The notes: generated from the sequence alone by a model not told the origin. A stretch of 64,000 nucleotides of DNA from Pedobacter cryotolerans (GCF_005116475.1 NZ_SWBO01000004.1:1-64000), one strand, 5' to 3'. Shown: positions 42,750-52,399, counted from the stretch's first letter. A program made the numbers and translations.

Positions 42750-43544
42750 ATGAGAAATTTAAAACCACTTACTACAGAACAGTTTGAAAAAAATGCTAAA
42801 TCAGATAAAGAATTAGGGCTTGTTAATTACGAGGCATTTTTCGAAACTCAAATAAAAGAAGCACATAATTTTGCTTTAGGACCATATTATTGGTTTATTG
42901 GAGACAATGCAAACATGTTAATTACTGTTGCTAGTAAAAATATAGGTGAGCTAACGCCATATTCAAAAACTGATTGGGAAAATAAATCACCTTTATTTTT
43001 CGCCGAAAATATTCATCCAGATGATAACTTATATGTTTTTTCGGCTATTCAATATGCCATGGATAGAATTTTAGAGCTGCCAGCAAATCAACAAGCAAAT
43101 ATTCGTATAAATATTTATGCTAGAATGTTAAATGCCCAAAAAGTATTTCGTTGGGTATTGATACAAATGCCTGGTTTGTATGTAAACCATACTAATCTTA
43201 CTACATGCGGATTAATGATGATTACTGATTTAACCCATTTCAATTTTAATGGTAGGCCAATTTTAATGACCCTCGTAAATGTAATTGATGGTAAAACCGA
43301 ATATTACAATTTAACCATGGGCCAAGAGCTAAAACTTAAAAATGTTGCATTACCTCAAATTACTAAGCGAGAAAGACAACTATTAAATTTAATGTTAAGA
43401 GGACTAAATAGTCCGCAAATTGCCAAAGAACTTAATATTTCTTATTCTACAGTAGAAAATCACAAAAGAAATTTAAGAAAAAAAACCAGCACAAAAACAT
43501 CGGTAGAATTGGTTCATTATATGATGAACAATAATTTGCTATAA
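42750..43544 (+). CDS. LuxR-type transcriptional regulator without receiver domain
   Basis: The 264-residue protein has an N-terminal PAS-like region (about 30-185, AIQYAMDRILELPANQ and NARMLNAQK-like RMLNAQKVFRWVLI) and a C-terminal LuxR HTH (ITKRERQLLNLMLRGLNSPQIAKELNISYSTVENHKRNLRKK, shown here in parts: TKRERQLL, SPQIAKELNIS, VENHKRNLRKK). It lacks a phosphorylation site. It is divergent from the TPR kinase across 150 bp. It could sense a small ligand through the N-terminal domain. Target unknown; next downstream is the second SUMT gene. Confidence 0.8.
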   Translation: MRNLKPLTTEQFEKNAKSDKELGLVNYEAFFETQIKEAHNFALGPYYWFIGDNANMLITVASKNIGELTPYSKTDWENKSPLFFAENIHPDDNLYVFSAIQYAMDRILELPANQQANIRINIYARMLNAQKVFRWVLIQMPGLYVNHTNLTTCGLMMITDLTHFNFNGRPILMTLVNVIDGKTEYYNLTMGQELKLKNVALPQITKRERQLLNLMLRGLNSPQIAKELNISYSTVENHKRNLRKKTSTKTSVELVHYMMNNNLL

Positions 43545-43591
43545 AAAATTAGTTTTCATTTTATTAACTTATCAAATAATTAAAATAAATT

Positions 43592-43622
43592 CTACTATTT
43601 CCATAGACATTATATATATTTG
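43592..43622 (+). promoter_or_regulatory. Promoter/operator of the second SUMT gene
   Basis: TATATTTG (43615-43622) is an exact -7 box. It is preceded by CTACTATTTCCATAGAC (43592-43608), which contains the inverted repeat CTAT-TTCC-ATAG. The block matches CTACTAAGTCTATATAC before the sulfate operon at CTACTA, TC, ATA and AC. The SUMT start is 30 bases further on. Confidence 0.6.
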
Positions 43623-43651
43623 TATCGTTATATAATTTAATACTGTGAGCA

Positions 43652-44449
43652 ATGATTTTAAACAAAGTTGAAAAAACTCAAATTGAACCAAAAATAACTT
43701 TAGTTGGTGCGGGTCCTGGAGATCCGGATTTGTTAACTTTAAAAGGTGTAAAAGCATTGGCAAGTGCAGATGTAGTTTTGTATGATGCTTTGGTAAATGA
43801 AGCTTTACTAAATTATGCACCAGAAAATTCTATTAAAGTTTATGTGGGTAAGCGCTCTGGCGATGAGACATTTTCGCAAGAATTAGTCAATAAATTAATG
43901 ATTGATTATGCATTAAACTATGGTCACGTTGTGCGTTTAAAAAGCGGAGATCCATTTGTTTTTGCTCGTGGTTTCGAAGAAATTGATGTGGCAGAATCAT
44001 ACAGCATACCAACAGAGATTGTTCCGGGGGTTTCTAGTGCATTAGGCGTACCGGGTTTACAAAAAATACCAATGGTTTATGGCAACTTGAGCGAAAGCTT
44101 TTGGGTGGTTACAGGTACCAATGCCAACGGAGAGATTTCGCCAGATTTATATGTTGCTGCCAAATCTAATGCAACAATTGTTGTGTTAATGGGTATAGAG
44201 AAAATAAAAGATATAGCAGCAATTTTTAAAGCTGAGGGTAAATACGATTTACCTGTAGCAGTTATAGAAAATGGATCATCAGCTTCTGAAAATGTTGTTG
44301 TTGGTATAGTTGATACCATAGAAGAATTGATAGAAGAGAAAAAATTAGCATCGCCAGCTTTATTGGTTTTTGGGAATGTAGTTTCTTTACATCCACAGTT
44401 TAATTCTATTAAAGAGTTTTATGCCATTATGGCTCAAGAAGAATATTAG
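43652..44449 (+). CDS. Uroporphyrinogen-III C-methyltransferase, second copy
   Basis: The 265-residue paralogue of the 27390 gene shares LVGAGPGDPDLLTLKG, YVGKRSGDETFSQELVNKLM and PGVSSALGVPG. The otherwise very conserved motif reads RLKSGDPFVFARG instead of RLKGGDPFVFGRG. The Asp is retained but two glycines are Ser and Ala. It has its own promoter resembling that of the sulfur operon, so both are probably induced together. The changes could alter product (uroporphyrinogen to precorrin-1 or -2) or simply be tolerated. Confidence 0.85.
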   Translation: MILNKVEKTQIEPKITLVGAGPGDPDLLTLKGVKALASADVVLYDALVNEALLNYAPENSIKVYVGKRSGDETFSQELVNKLMIDYALNYGHVVRLKSGDPFVFARGFEEIDVAESYSIPTEIVPGVSSALGVPGLQKIPMVYGNLSESFWVVTGTNANGEISPDLYVAAKSNATIVVLMGIEKIKDIAAIFKAEGKYDLPVAVIENGSSASENVVVGIVDTIEELIEEKKLASPALLVFGNVVSLHPQFNSIKEFYAIMAQEEY

Positions 44450-44482
44450 TAGGTTTTTTCATATTTATTTTTTGTTTTGTTT

Positions 44483-44515
44483 AAGGCTCCGATTATTCGG
44501 GGCTTTTTCTTTTTT
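44483..44515 (+). terminator. Terminator after the second SUMT
   Basis: AAGGCTCCGA and TTCGGGGCTT form a stem with one bulged G around TTA, followed by TTTTTCTTTTTTG. It lies about 34 bases past the stop and separates the gene from glgA. Confidence 0.7.
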
Positions 44516-44641
44516 GTTAAAATTTTTCTTACAAATTAATTTTTCGGTTGTTAATACACCATATAAAATTATTTTTTCTTTAAATGTTTGCAATGCTCAA
44601 TCTATTGCCTATTTTGAGTAAGTTTTTTTCAATACCAAATT

Positions 44642-46048
44642 ATGGAGATTATACACTTTAGTGCAGAATGTTACCCAGTAGCAAAAGTTGGTGGTTTGGG
44701 CGATGTTGTTGGCGCCTTGCCTAAGTATCAAAACAAACTAGGTCATGTTGCCAAGGTGGTTATGCCTGCTTATGATACTAAGTTTTTACATCAAAATGAA
44801 TTCGAAGTAGTGTATGATGGTTGGGTTCGTTTGGGCTATAATAATCTTCCCGTTAGGATATTTAGAGAAAAAACCAATAAACTAGGTTTCGATTTGTTTT
44901 TGGTGCACATAGCTGGATTATTAGATAGAGAAAAAGTTTATGGTTATGCTGATGATACGGAGCGATTTATTGCCTATCAAATTGCAAGTTTAGATTGGAT
45001 TGCACAATGGGAGCACAAACCAGATGTTATGCATTGCCATGATCATCACACAGGTTTAATTCCATTTATGGTAGGAAATAGCCATATTTACCGTCATTTA
45101 AACCACATTCCAACATTTTTAACCATTCATAATGCGCAATATCAAGGTCAGTTTGGGTGGGATAAGTTACACTATTTGCCCGCATACGATTTAAGAAACT
45201 CTAGCAAGTTAGACTGGGGCAATTCAATTAATCCACTTGCCTCTGCAATTAAATGCGCTTGGCGAGTAACAACGGTTTCTCCAAGTTATTTAGATGAGAT
45301 TAGCTACAAAGCAAATGGTTTAGAAAATTTATTGGCGCAAGAGCGAGGAAAATCATTCGGTATTTTAAACGGAATTGATAATGAGGTTTGGAATCCACAG
45401 AAAGACCAAATGCTTAACAAAGCATTTACAAATAGAACGGTAGAAAGTGGAAAAAAAGCAAACAAAGATGCGCTTTGTGATGTTTTTAATTTAGATAAAA
45501 CCAAACCACTTTATACTTTTATTGGTCGTTTAGTTGGCGAAAAAGGAGCAGATTTATTGCCAGATATTTTTTGGAATGCGCTACAACAGAGCGACGGTGA
45601 AATTAATATTTTGGTATTAGGTTCTGGAGACCCAGATGTAGAAGATAGATTAAATGAAATAACCCATTACCATGCGGGCAATTACAACGCATACATTGGG
45701 TATAATGAAGCACTATCGCATCAGATTTATGCTGGCGCCGATTTTTTATTAATGCCCAGTAGGGTAGAGCCCTGTGGCTTAAACCAAATGTACGCTTTAA
45801 GGTATGGCACTATACCAATTGTAAGGCGCATAGGCGGATTAAAAGATACGGTAACTGATATTGGTGATGGAGGTTTTGGAATTTGTCATGATCAATCTAA
45901 TATTTGGGATGTAAACCATGCCATTGGACGAGCTTATGAGTTATATTTAGATCAAAAAAGAGTAAAAGAAATTCGTAAGTTTATAATGACAATAGACCAC
46001 TCGTGGGATAGAGCAGCACAACAATATATTGATTTGTACCAAATGTAA
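44642..46048 (+). CDS. glgA: Glycogen synthase
   Basis: The 468-residue GT5 enzyme transfers glucose from ADP-glucose to alpha-1,4-glucan. Motifs: KVGGLGDVVGALPK (near 15-28, substrate binding), HCHDHHTGLIPF, TIHNAQYQGQFG, FIGRLVGEKGADLLPD and the C-terminal catalytic loop SRVEPCGLNQMYALRYGT. It has the shorter N-terminus common in Bacteroidota. It is followed after 12 bp by glgC, which makes its substrate. Confidence 0.93.
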   Translation: MEIIHFSAECYPVAKVGGLGDVVGALPKYQNKLGHVAKVVMPAYDTKFLHQNEFEVVYDGWVRLGYNNLPVRIFREKTNKLGFDLFLVHIAGLLDREKVYGYADDTERFIAYQIASLDWIAQWEHKPDVMHCHDHHTGLIPFMVGNSHIYRHLNHIPTFLTIHNAQYQGQFGWDKLHYLPAYDLRNSSKLDWGNSINPLASAIKCAWRVTTVSPSYLDEISYKANGLENLLAQERGKSFGILNGIDNEVWNPQKDQMLNKAFTNRTVESGKKANKDALCDVFNLDKTKPLYTFIGRLVGEKGADLLPDIFWNALQQSDGEINILVLGSGDPDVEDRLNEITHYHAGNYNAYIGYNEALSHQIYAGADFLLMPSRVEPCGLNQMYALRYGTIPIVRRIGGLKDTVTDIGDGGFGICHDQSNIWDVNHAIGRAYELYLDQKRVKEIRKFIMTIDHSWDRAAQQYIDLYQM

Positions 46049-46060
46049 AACTATATAAAT

Positions 46061-47329
46061 ATGACCGATAAAGTATTGGGTGTAATTCTTGGAGGCGGCC
46101 AAGGATCTAGATTATCACCATTAACGCAAACACGCTCTAAACCTGCAGTTCCAATTGCCGGCAAATACCGATTAGTTGATATTCCGATTTCAAATTGTTT
46201 AAACTCTGGCATTCACCGAATGTTTGTTTTAACGCAATTTAATTCGGCTTCGCTAAACAAACACATTAAAAATACCTATCATTTTAGTCATTTCTCTGCA
46301 GCGTTTGTAGATATTTTGGCGGCAGAGCAAACTGTACAAAATCAAGGTTGGTTTCAAGGTACTGCAGATGCGGTTAGGCAGTGTATGCATCATATTGTAA
46401 GTCACGAGTTCGATTATATTTTAATTCTTTCTGGAGATCAGTTATACCAAATGGATTTTCAGGAAATGATCAACGAACATATTGCCAAAAATGCTGAAAT
46501 AACCATTGCAACAATTCCGGTAACAGGAAAAGATGCAACAGATTTTGGTATTTTAAAAGCAGATGAAGAAAACATGATTACCTCATTCATTGAAAAACCT
46601 AAAACAGGTTTAGAAGATTGGGTATCTGATACTGGTGCTGAGATGCAGGCTGCAGGTAGAAACTACTTAGCCTCGATGGGTATTTATGTTTTTAACAGAG
46701 ATTTTTTAATTAATATTTTGGATGAAAATCCAGATGAAAAAGATTTTGGAAAAGAAATTTTGCCTCGTGCTATTGCAGCTAACAGGGTTTTAAGTCACCA
46801 ATATGAAGGTTATTGGACTGATATAGGTAATATCTCATCGTTTTTTGAGGCTAACTTGGGCTTAACAGATGAAATTCCTCAGTTTAATATGTTTGATAGC
46901 TCTCACGCCATATTTACTAGGGCAAGGATGTTACCACCTTCAAAAATATCAGGTACTACTTTAAATAGAACTATTATTGCCGAAGGTTGTATTGTACAAG
47001 CTAGTAAGGTAGAACATGCCGTTTTAGGTATTAGATCTAGAGTAGGTAAGGATACGGTTATTACAAACTCTTATGTAATGGGTAGCGATAGATATCAAAC
47101 CCTTGCCGAAATTGAGTCGGAAACTAATTCGGGTAATTCATTAATAGGTATAGGCGATAGATGCTTTATTAATAATGCAATTGTAGATAAAAATTGTAGA
47201 ATTGGTAATGATGTAAAAATAAATGGTGGTTCACATCTGCCAGATGGCGATTATCCATTATATGCAGTGAAAGATGGTATAGTTGTAATTAAAAAAGGAG
47301 CAGTTTTACCCAGTGGAACTGTAATTTAG
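46061..47329 (+). CDS. glgC: Glucose-1-phosphate adenylyltransferase
   Basis: The 422-residue nucleotidyltransferase makes ADP-glucose. It has LGGGQGSRLSPLTQTRSKPA (near 10-29), SGDQLYQMD, IEKPK (binding glucose-1-phosphate), the YWTDIGNISSFFEANL region and a C-terminal left-handed helix with the hexapeptide pattern (IVDKNCRIGNDVKINGG). It is in operon with glgA. A strong terminator follows at 47350. Confidence 0.95.
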   Translation: MTDKVLGVILGGGQGSRLSPLTQTRSKPAVPIAGKYRLVDIPISNCLNSGIHRMFVLTQFNSASLNKHIKNTYHFSHFSAAFVDILAAEQTVQNQGWFQGTADAVRQCMHHIVSHEFDYILILSGDQLYQMDFQEMINEHIAKNAEITIATIPVTGKDATDFGILKADEENMITSFIEKPKTGLEDWVSDTGAEMQAAGRNYLASMGIYVFNRDFLINILDENPDEKDFGKEILPRAIAANRVLSHQYEGYWTDIGNISSFFEANLGLTDEIPQFNMFDSSHAIFTRARMLPPSKISGTTLNRTIIAEGCIVQASKVEHAVLGIRSRVGKDTVITNSYVMGSDRYQTLAEIESETNSGNSLIGIGDRCFINNAIVDKNCRIGNDVKINGGSHLPDGDYPLYAVKDGIVVIKKGAVLPSGTVI

Positions 47330-47349
47330 AATAAACTAAAACTTAGCTT

Positions 47350-47381
47350 AAGCCTGTTCATTTTGATGGACAGGCTTTTTT
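47350..47381 (+). terminator. Rho-independent terminator after glgC
   Basis: AAGCCTGTTCA (47350-47360) pairs with TGGACAGGCTT (47367-47377) with one G-T pair and a six-base loop, followed by TTTTTTA. It ends the glgA-glgC transcript and leaves the GH15 gene to its own promoter. Confidence 0.8.
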
Positions 47382-47453
47382 ATTTACAATTATTCCACAT
47401 TGAGAACTAACATTTTTACTATTCTCTTGTTAAATAATAAAGAGAAATTACAT

Positions 47454-49241
47454 ATGTCTGAAAAACAACATTTATACAAAACAGGAATTATTGGAAATTG
47501 CGCTTTTATTGCCCATGTTAATCAAAATACAGATATCTCTTGGTTATGTTTGCCAAGGTTTGATAGCTCATTTGTTTTTGGGAGTTTACTTGATAAAGAT
47601 AAGGGAGGAGAGTTCTCTATCAAACCTATTGGAGAATTCGATAGCGAGCAATCTTATATCGAAAATACAAACGTTTTAAGAACTGAAATTACCGCCGAGG
47701 ATGGCAAATATAGAATAACAGATTTTGCACCACGTTTTCATATCCATGAGCGGTACTACAAGCCACTAATGCTGATTCGTAAAATCGAACCTTTGAAAGG
47801 TAATCCCAGAATTACAGTGAAATGTAAACCGGTATGTGACTACGGTAGATCAGAAATGAGTGCCAATAGAGGCAGTAATCATATTCATTTTCAGGGCTGT
47901 GATGAGCACATGCAATTGAGTACAAATGTTTCTCTCAATTATATTTTAGATGAAAAAGCATTCGTGCTAAACGAAACAAAATATTTGATTTTAACCTACG
48001 GCTATAATTTAGAGGCACCGATTATTAGCACAGCCGAAAACTTTTTACGTGAAACAACTGTGTATTGGCGTACTTGGATTAAACACTCTTCGATAGCTGG
48101 CTTTTATCAACCTTTGGTTATTCGCTCTGCTTTGGTTTTAAAAATTCATCAGTACGAAGATACGGGAGCCATAATTGCGGCAAGTACAACTAGTTTACCA
48201 GAGTTTCCGGGTAGTACCAGAAACTGGGATTATAGGTATTGCTGGTTAAGAGATTCATTTTATGTGCTAACTTCTTTAAATCATATTGGCCATTTCGAAG
48301 AGATGGAGAAGTACTTTAATTATTTATCAGATATTTCTTTTGCTGATGATTTAAGATACCAACCGTTATACAGCATAACTGGCGAGCGACAAATAACTGA
48401 AACAACTTTAGATCACTTACATGGATATGAAGGGGAGCAACCCATCAGAATTGGAAATCAGGCTTATGAGCACATACAAAATGATATTTACGGTCAGGTT
48501 TTAATTTCGATGTTGCCACTATATACCGATCATCGATTTGTTTTTTCGGAACGTGGAGATTCATTGCAATGGATTGATAGGCTTTTAACTAAAATTGAAC
48601 GTACCATTGATGAAAAAGATGCCGGAATTTGGGAATTCAGAAATATAGCCAATGTGCATTGTTACAGTAATTTATTTCAGTGGGCAGGTGCAAATGCTGC
48701 GTTAAAAATGGCTAAAACTATCAAAAATAAAGATTTTGAAGACAGAGCAAATGTTTTGATAGCAAAAGCAGCAGCACATATTGAGGCTTGTTACGATCCC
48801 GAAAGAAAAGTTTACACCAATGCAGTTGGCAGCAAATATTTAGATGCTAGTACTTTACAACTTATTGTAATGCATTACTTAGATCCTAATTCGCAGAGGG
48901 CAAAAGATCATTTAATTGCCTTAGAGAAAGAATTGAAAACTGAAGATGGATTGTTTTACCGCTATTTACATGAAGACGATTTCGGTAAACCAAAAACAAC
49001 CTTTTTAATTTGTGCCTTTTGGTATGTAGAAGCTTTGGCATGTGTTGGTAGGGTTGATGATGCGATAAGAGAGTTTGAAAACATCATTAAACATTGCAAC
49101 CATTTATTGTTATTTAGTGAAGATGTTGATGCCAAATCAGGAAGTCAGTGGGGTAATTTTCCGCAAGCATATAGTCATGTAGGTTTAATGAATGCTGCTT
49201 ACAGAATTGCCATGAAATTAGATAGACCGATATTTTTGTAA
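47454..49241 (+). CDS. Glycoside hydrolase family 15 protein (glucoamylase/trehalase type)
   Basis: The start is placed at ATG 47454 (MSEKQHLYKTGIIGNCAFIAHV). An in-frame TTG at 47400 lies directly behind the glgC terminator and would add 18 unlikely residues. The 595-residue enzyme has the N-terminal beta domain (WLCLPRFDSSFVFGSLLD) and the (alpha/alpha)6 barrel with RNWDYRYCWLRDSFYVLTSL (near 245-264) and PQAYSHVGLMNAA. Prokaryotic members hydrolyse alpha-glucans or trehalose. The place between glgC and otsAB makes trehalase activity a good possibility. Cytosolic. Confidence 0.88.
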   Translation: MSEKQHLYKTGIIGNCAFIAHVNQNTDISWLCLPRFDSSFVFGSLLDKDKGGEFSIKPIGEFDSEQSYIENTNVLRTEITAEDGKYRITDFAPRFHIHERYYKPLMLIRKIEPLKGNPRITVKCKPVCDYGRSEMSANRGSNHIHFQGCDEHMQLSTNVSLNYILDEKAFVLNETKYLILTYGYNLEAPIISTAENFLRETTVYWRTWIKHSSIAGFYQPLVIRSALVLKIHQYEDTGAIIAASTTSLPEFPGSTRNWDYRYCWLRDSFYVLTSLNHIGHFEEMEKYFNYLSDISFADDLRYQPLYSITGERQITETTLDHLHGYEGEQPIRIGNQAYEHIQNDIYGQVLISMLPLYTDHRFVFSERGDSLQWIDRLLTKIERTIDEKDAGIWEFRNIANVHCYSNLFQWAGANAALKMAKTIKNKDFEDRANVLIAKAAAHIEACYDPERKVYTNAVGSKYLDASTLQLIVMHYLDPNSQRAKDHLIALEKELKTEDGLFYRYLHEDDFGKPKTTFLICAFWYVEALACVGRVDDAIREFENIIKHCNHLLLFSEDVDAKSGSQWGNFPQAYSHVGLMNAAYRIAMKLDRPIFL

Positions 49242-49662
49242 CTGTTTAGTTTTTGTTATTTTTGAAATACCTTTTAACCTACAAATCTTAATGTTTATCA
49301 GAATATTTGTAACACAGACCCTGAAATAAATTTAGGGTGACGCTATATTTATGCTCCGTTATGCTCAATTTATTTCAGTATCAGCTTTAATGGTATGTTT
49401 TAGCTAACTTACTAATCGACTTATATTATAAAGATATAAATACTAGATGTCACGCTGAGCGTAGTCGAAGCGCACTATAAGGTCTTCGACTACGCTCAGA
49501 CTAACAGCAACTGCTAAAAATTAACATAAATATTATCAAAGACAATGTTATCCTGAGCGTAGGTGAAGGAGTATTGTGAATTTACAGCAAAATTAAAATG
49601 GTCTTCGACTACGCTCAGACTGACAAAATTACTAAAATAAGATTTTCAGGATTTTGCGAAAA
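49242..49662. other. Gap with paired palindromic repeats
   Basis: This 421-bp convergent gap has no gene. It contains two long hairpins: CTGAGCGTAGTCGAAG (49455-49470) with CTTCGACTACGCTCAG (49484-49499), a 16-bp perfect stem; and CTGAGCGTAGGTGAAG (49553-49568) with the same right arm at 49603-49618, 15 of 16 paired. The layout is that of a bacterial interspersed mosaic element and may also insulate the convergent genes. Confidence 0.8.
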
Positions 49663-51834
49663 CTATATTGAAACCAAAGACCACAATAGCTTTCTTACTT
49701 CTTTATGGTCGGTTAAGTAGTATTTTGCTTCAGATAAATTATTGCCGATTTTAATGGTTATTGCATCATCGGGCAAAACTTTAAAAATATCTTCATCTGT
49801 ATGGTCATCTCCTAAAGCCATTATAAAATCTGGATTTTTACCATGCAACCAATTTAAGGTAGCCTTACCTTTATTAACCTCTACGTTTTTAAATTCGATA
49901 ACTTTATTACCTGGCATCAATTGTAAACCTTTGTCGGCTGCTAACATTTTAAGATGACTTGTAATCTCATTTGCTCTAAGCTCTCCCAAGCCTTCCTCTA
50001 CTTTGCGGTAATGCCAAACTAACGAATAACTTTTTTCTTCGATAAAAGAACCAGGTGTTCTGTTAGTATATGTTTCTAAAATAGCACTAATTTCCTGTTT
50101 CCATTGGTCGGTAAGTAAAGGCAAAGAGTTCCACTGGTCATTATTTGTTCGTTGCCAAGCTCCATGTTCTGCAATTAAATCTACTGGTAAATGTCCGAAC
50201 CATTTTTGTAAAGTAGTGTGCTGCCTGCCACTAACAATAACAACGCTGTTTTTTTGATCTGCTATTAGTTTATCAAGTAAATTGTACAATTCTTCATCAG
50301 GTTTAGCATCGTCTATATTTCCAGAAAAACCTACTAAAGTACCATCGTAGTCTAAAAAGAAAACTCTGTCATTGGCTTTTTCATATTTAGATGAAATTAA
50401 AAATGAGCTACTTTTAACAGCGTGTTTAGTTAATAAGGAGTTTTGATATTCTTTTACTTCGTTTAATTTTTGCATAAAATTATTTACCCAGTGTTTAACA
50501 TTAAATTTTTTTACGGTGGCCCTCATGGTTTTCATCCGTTTTTTTTGTTCATCAACAGGCATATTAATCCCATCAATTATGGCCTGCATAATATCGCCTA
50601 AGTTATTTGGATTAACGATGATAGCCTCTGTAAGTTCTTTAGACGAACCAGCCATTTCGCTCAATATCAATACACCAGTTTCGTCAGTTCTACTGGCAAT
50701 ATATTCTTTGCTTACTAGATTCATTCCATCACGCATTGGCGTAACTAAACAAATATCTGCAGTGGCGTAAAATGTAGAAAGTGTTTCGATAGGAAATGAG
50801 CGGTAGAAATAATAGATGGGATTCCATTCTACAGTTCGGTATTTTGAATTTATTTTACCTACTGTTTGGTCAATTTGTTCTTTGAGTTCTTTGTATTGCG
50901 CAACGGTATCTCTAGATGGTACAACAACCATGTAAAGCGATATTTTTTCTATATATGCTGGATGGCTTTGTAAGAGTTGTTCAAATGCCATCAACCGTTC
51001 GAAAATTCCTTTGCTATAATCTAATCTATCAATTGATAAGATGGTGGTTAAGTTTTGGTGGTTTTTTTCAAACTCCTTTACATCATTAACTACAGCTTCT
51101 GATTTTGCAAGTTCATCAAATTTATCATAATCAATCCCCATCGGAAAAGCTTCTACAATAATTTGTCGTTCTTTATCTACTAGCACATTCGATAATGCAT
51201 TTACGGGTAATAATCTGGTAGCGGTACTGATAAAATGACGAGCATCATCATAGGTGTGAAAGCCAATTAAATCTGCCCCAATTAAACCATTTAATAGTTC
51301 TACTCGCCAAGGTATTAGTCTGAATATTTCATAAGATGGAAAAGGGATATGTTGGAAAAACCCGATGGTTGCTTGAGGCTTTTGTGCTCTTAATAAACCA
51401 GGTAAAAGCAATAATTGATAATCTTGAACCCATATTTTATCATTTTCGTTAACTAAGTTAAGCGCTGCTGATGCAAATTTTTCATTTACTTTTTGGTAGG
51501 CATCCCAATAAGATTGCTCATAATTGGCATAGGTAACTAAATAGTGAAAAACGGGCCATAAAATCTCGTTAGAGAAGCCTTCATAAAATAAATTAATTTC
51601 TTCTTGGGTTAAAAAAACCGGAAATAAATTTAGTTTGGCTAGCTTTTCTATTACTTCTTGTTGCCTATGTTCAGGAATTTCGATGCCTGGCCAACCAATC
51701 CAAATGGAATTATCGCCTTTATAGACATCGCCTAAACCGGTGGCTAAACCACCCTCGCTAGGTATAAAAGTATATTCATTGTTTTCTTCGATTATTTTAA
51801 CGGGAAGTCGGTTCGATATAATTACGGTTCTCAT
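49663..51834 (-). CDS. otsAB: Bifunctional trehalose-6-phosphate synthase/phosphatase
   Basis: The 723-residue fusion has two halves. Residues ~1-460 are a GT20 synthase: SNRLPVKI, GGLATGLGDVYKG, WIGWPGIE, LSIDRLDYSKGI, MRDGMNLVSKEYIA. Residues ~485-720 are a HAD phosphatase: FLDYDGTLVGF with the nucleophile Asp, VIVSGRQHTTL, and LGDDHTDEDIF for the metal. It makes trehalose from UDP- or ADP-glucose and glucose-6-phosphate in the cytosol. It is convergent with the GH15 gene, which might degrade the same sugar. No linker defect is seen. Confidence 0.95.
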   Translation of the reverse strand: MRTVIISNRLPVKIIEENNEYTFIPSEGGLATGLGDVYKGDNSIWIGWPGIEIPEHRQQEVIEKLAKLNLFPVFLTQEEINLFYEGFSNEILWPVFHYLVTYANYEQSYWDAYQKVNEKFASAALNLVNENDKIWVQDYQLLLLPGLLRAQKPQATIGFFQHIPFPSYEIFRLIPWRVELLNGLIGADLIGFHTYDDARHFISTATRLLPVNALSNVLVDKERQIIVEAFPMGIDYDKFDELAKSEAVVNDVKEFEKNHQNLTTILSIDRLDYSKGIFERLMAFEQLLQSHPAYIEKISLYMVVVPSRDTVAQYKELKEQIDQTVGKINSKYRTVEWNPIYYFYRSFPIETLSTFYATADICLVTPMRDGMNLVSKEYIASRTDETGVLILSEMAGSSKELTEAIIVNPNNLGDIMQAIIDGINMPVDEQKKRMKTMRATVKKFNVKHWVNNFMQKLNEVKEYQNSLLTKHAVKSSSFLISSKYEKANDRVFFLDYDGTLVGFSGNIDDAKPDEELYNLLDKLIADQKNSVVIVSGRQHTTLQKWFGHLPVDLIAEHGAWQRTNNDQWNSLPLLTDQWKQEISAILETYTNRTPGSFIEEKSYSLVWHYRKVEEGLGELRANEITSHLKMLAADKGLQLMPGNKVIEFKNVEVNKGKATLNWLHGKNPDFIMALGDDHTDEDIFKVLPDDAITIKIGNNLSEAKYYLTDHKEVRKLLWSLVSI

Positions 51835-52399
51835 GCTTTTTTAATAAGGGACTACATTAAAAAGCATTTTAGAGCAATTTTGTTTAGATTTTATGAGATA
51901 AGTAGATTTAGATGATGTTTGAAAATCACTGACTTTAACGATAATTTTGCTACAACTATGGGTTTTGGTTGCAGATACTTTGTTTTTAAGCCTGATAGGA
52001 GTGTTATCCTTTTGTGCTGTCATCCGGAGCTTGTCGAAGGAAGCAACAAAAGATATAGCGGATAGCAGGGCAGGAGTTGCAGAAGGAATACTGACTTTAA
52101 CTTTCTAATATTTTGTTTGATTTATAATTATCCGATGTATAAAGATTAATGTCGCTATTTATTCTGTGAGTATGAGATTTGATTAAAGTGCTTCGACAAG
52201 CTACCATTGACGTTATTATTTAATCCTTTGTAATTTAACTGTTTATTAAAAATAAGTTTGTCATTCCGAGGAACGAGGAATCTCATTTTTGAAACTCTTA
52301 TAGAGATCCTTCGCTGCACTCTGGATGACAAGACGAGCTAAATTAACGTCATTTATATTGATTTCTATGAAATAAAATACCCATCAGCAGGACAAACAT
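51835..52399. other. 565-bp gap with dispersed repeats
   Basis: A hairpin repeat at about 52008-52052 has arms CTTTTGTGCT and AGCAACAAAAG around GTCATCCGGAGCTTGTCGAAGG. It is followed by GATATAGCGGATAGCAGGG, the block that also follows other copies. A second repeat near 52261-52332 joins TTGTCATTCCGAGG... to its inverted relative ...CACTCTGGATGACAA. The short frame at 51841-52023 overlaps repeat material and is not accepted. Confidence 0.65.

Noticed and set aside
51841..52023. 60-residue minus-strand ORF after otsAB
   Set aside because: It lies upstream of otsAB in a repeat-bearing gap, is Lys/Ser rich without motif, and part of it is REP-like sequence.
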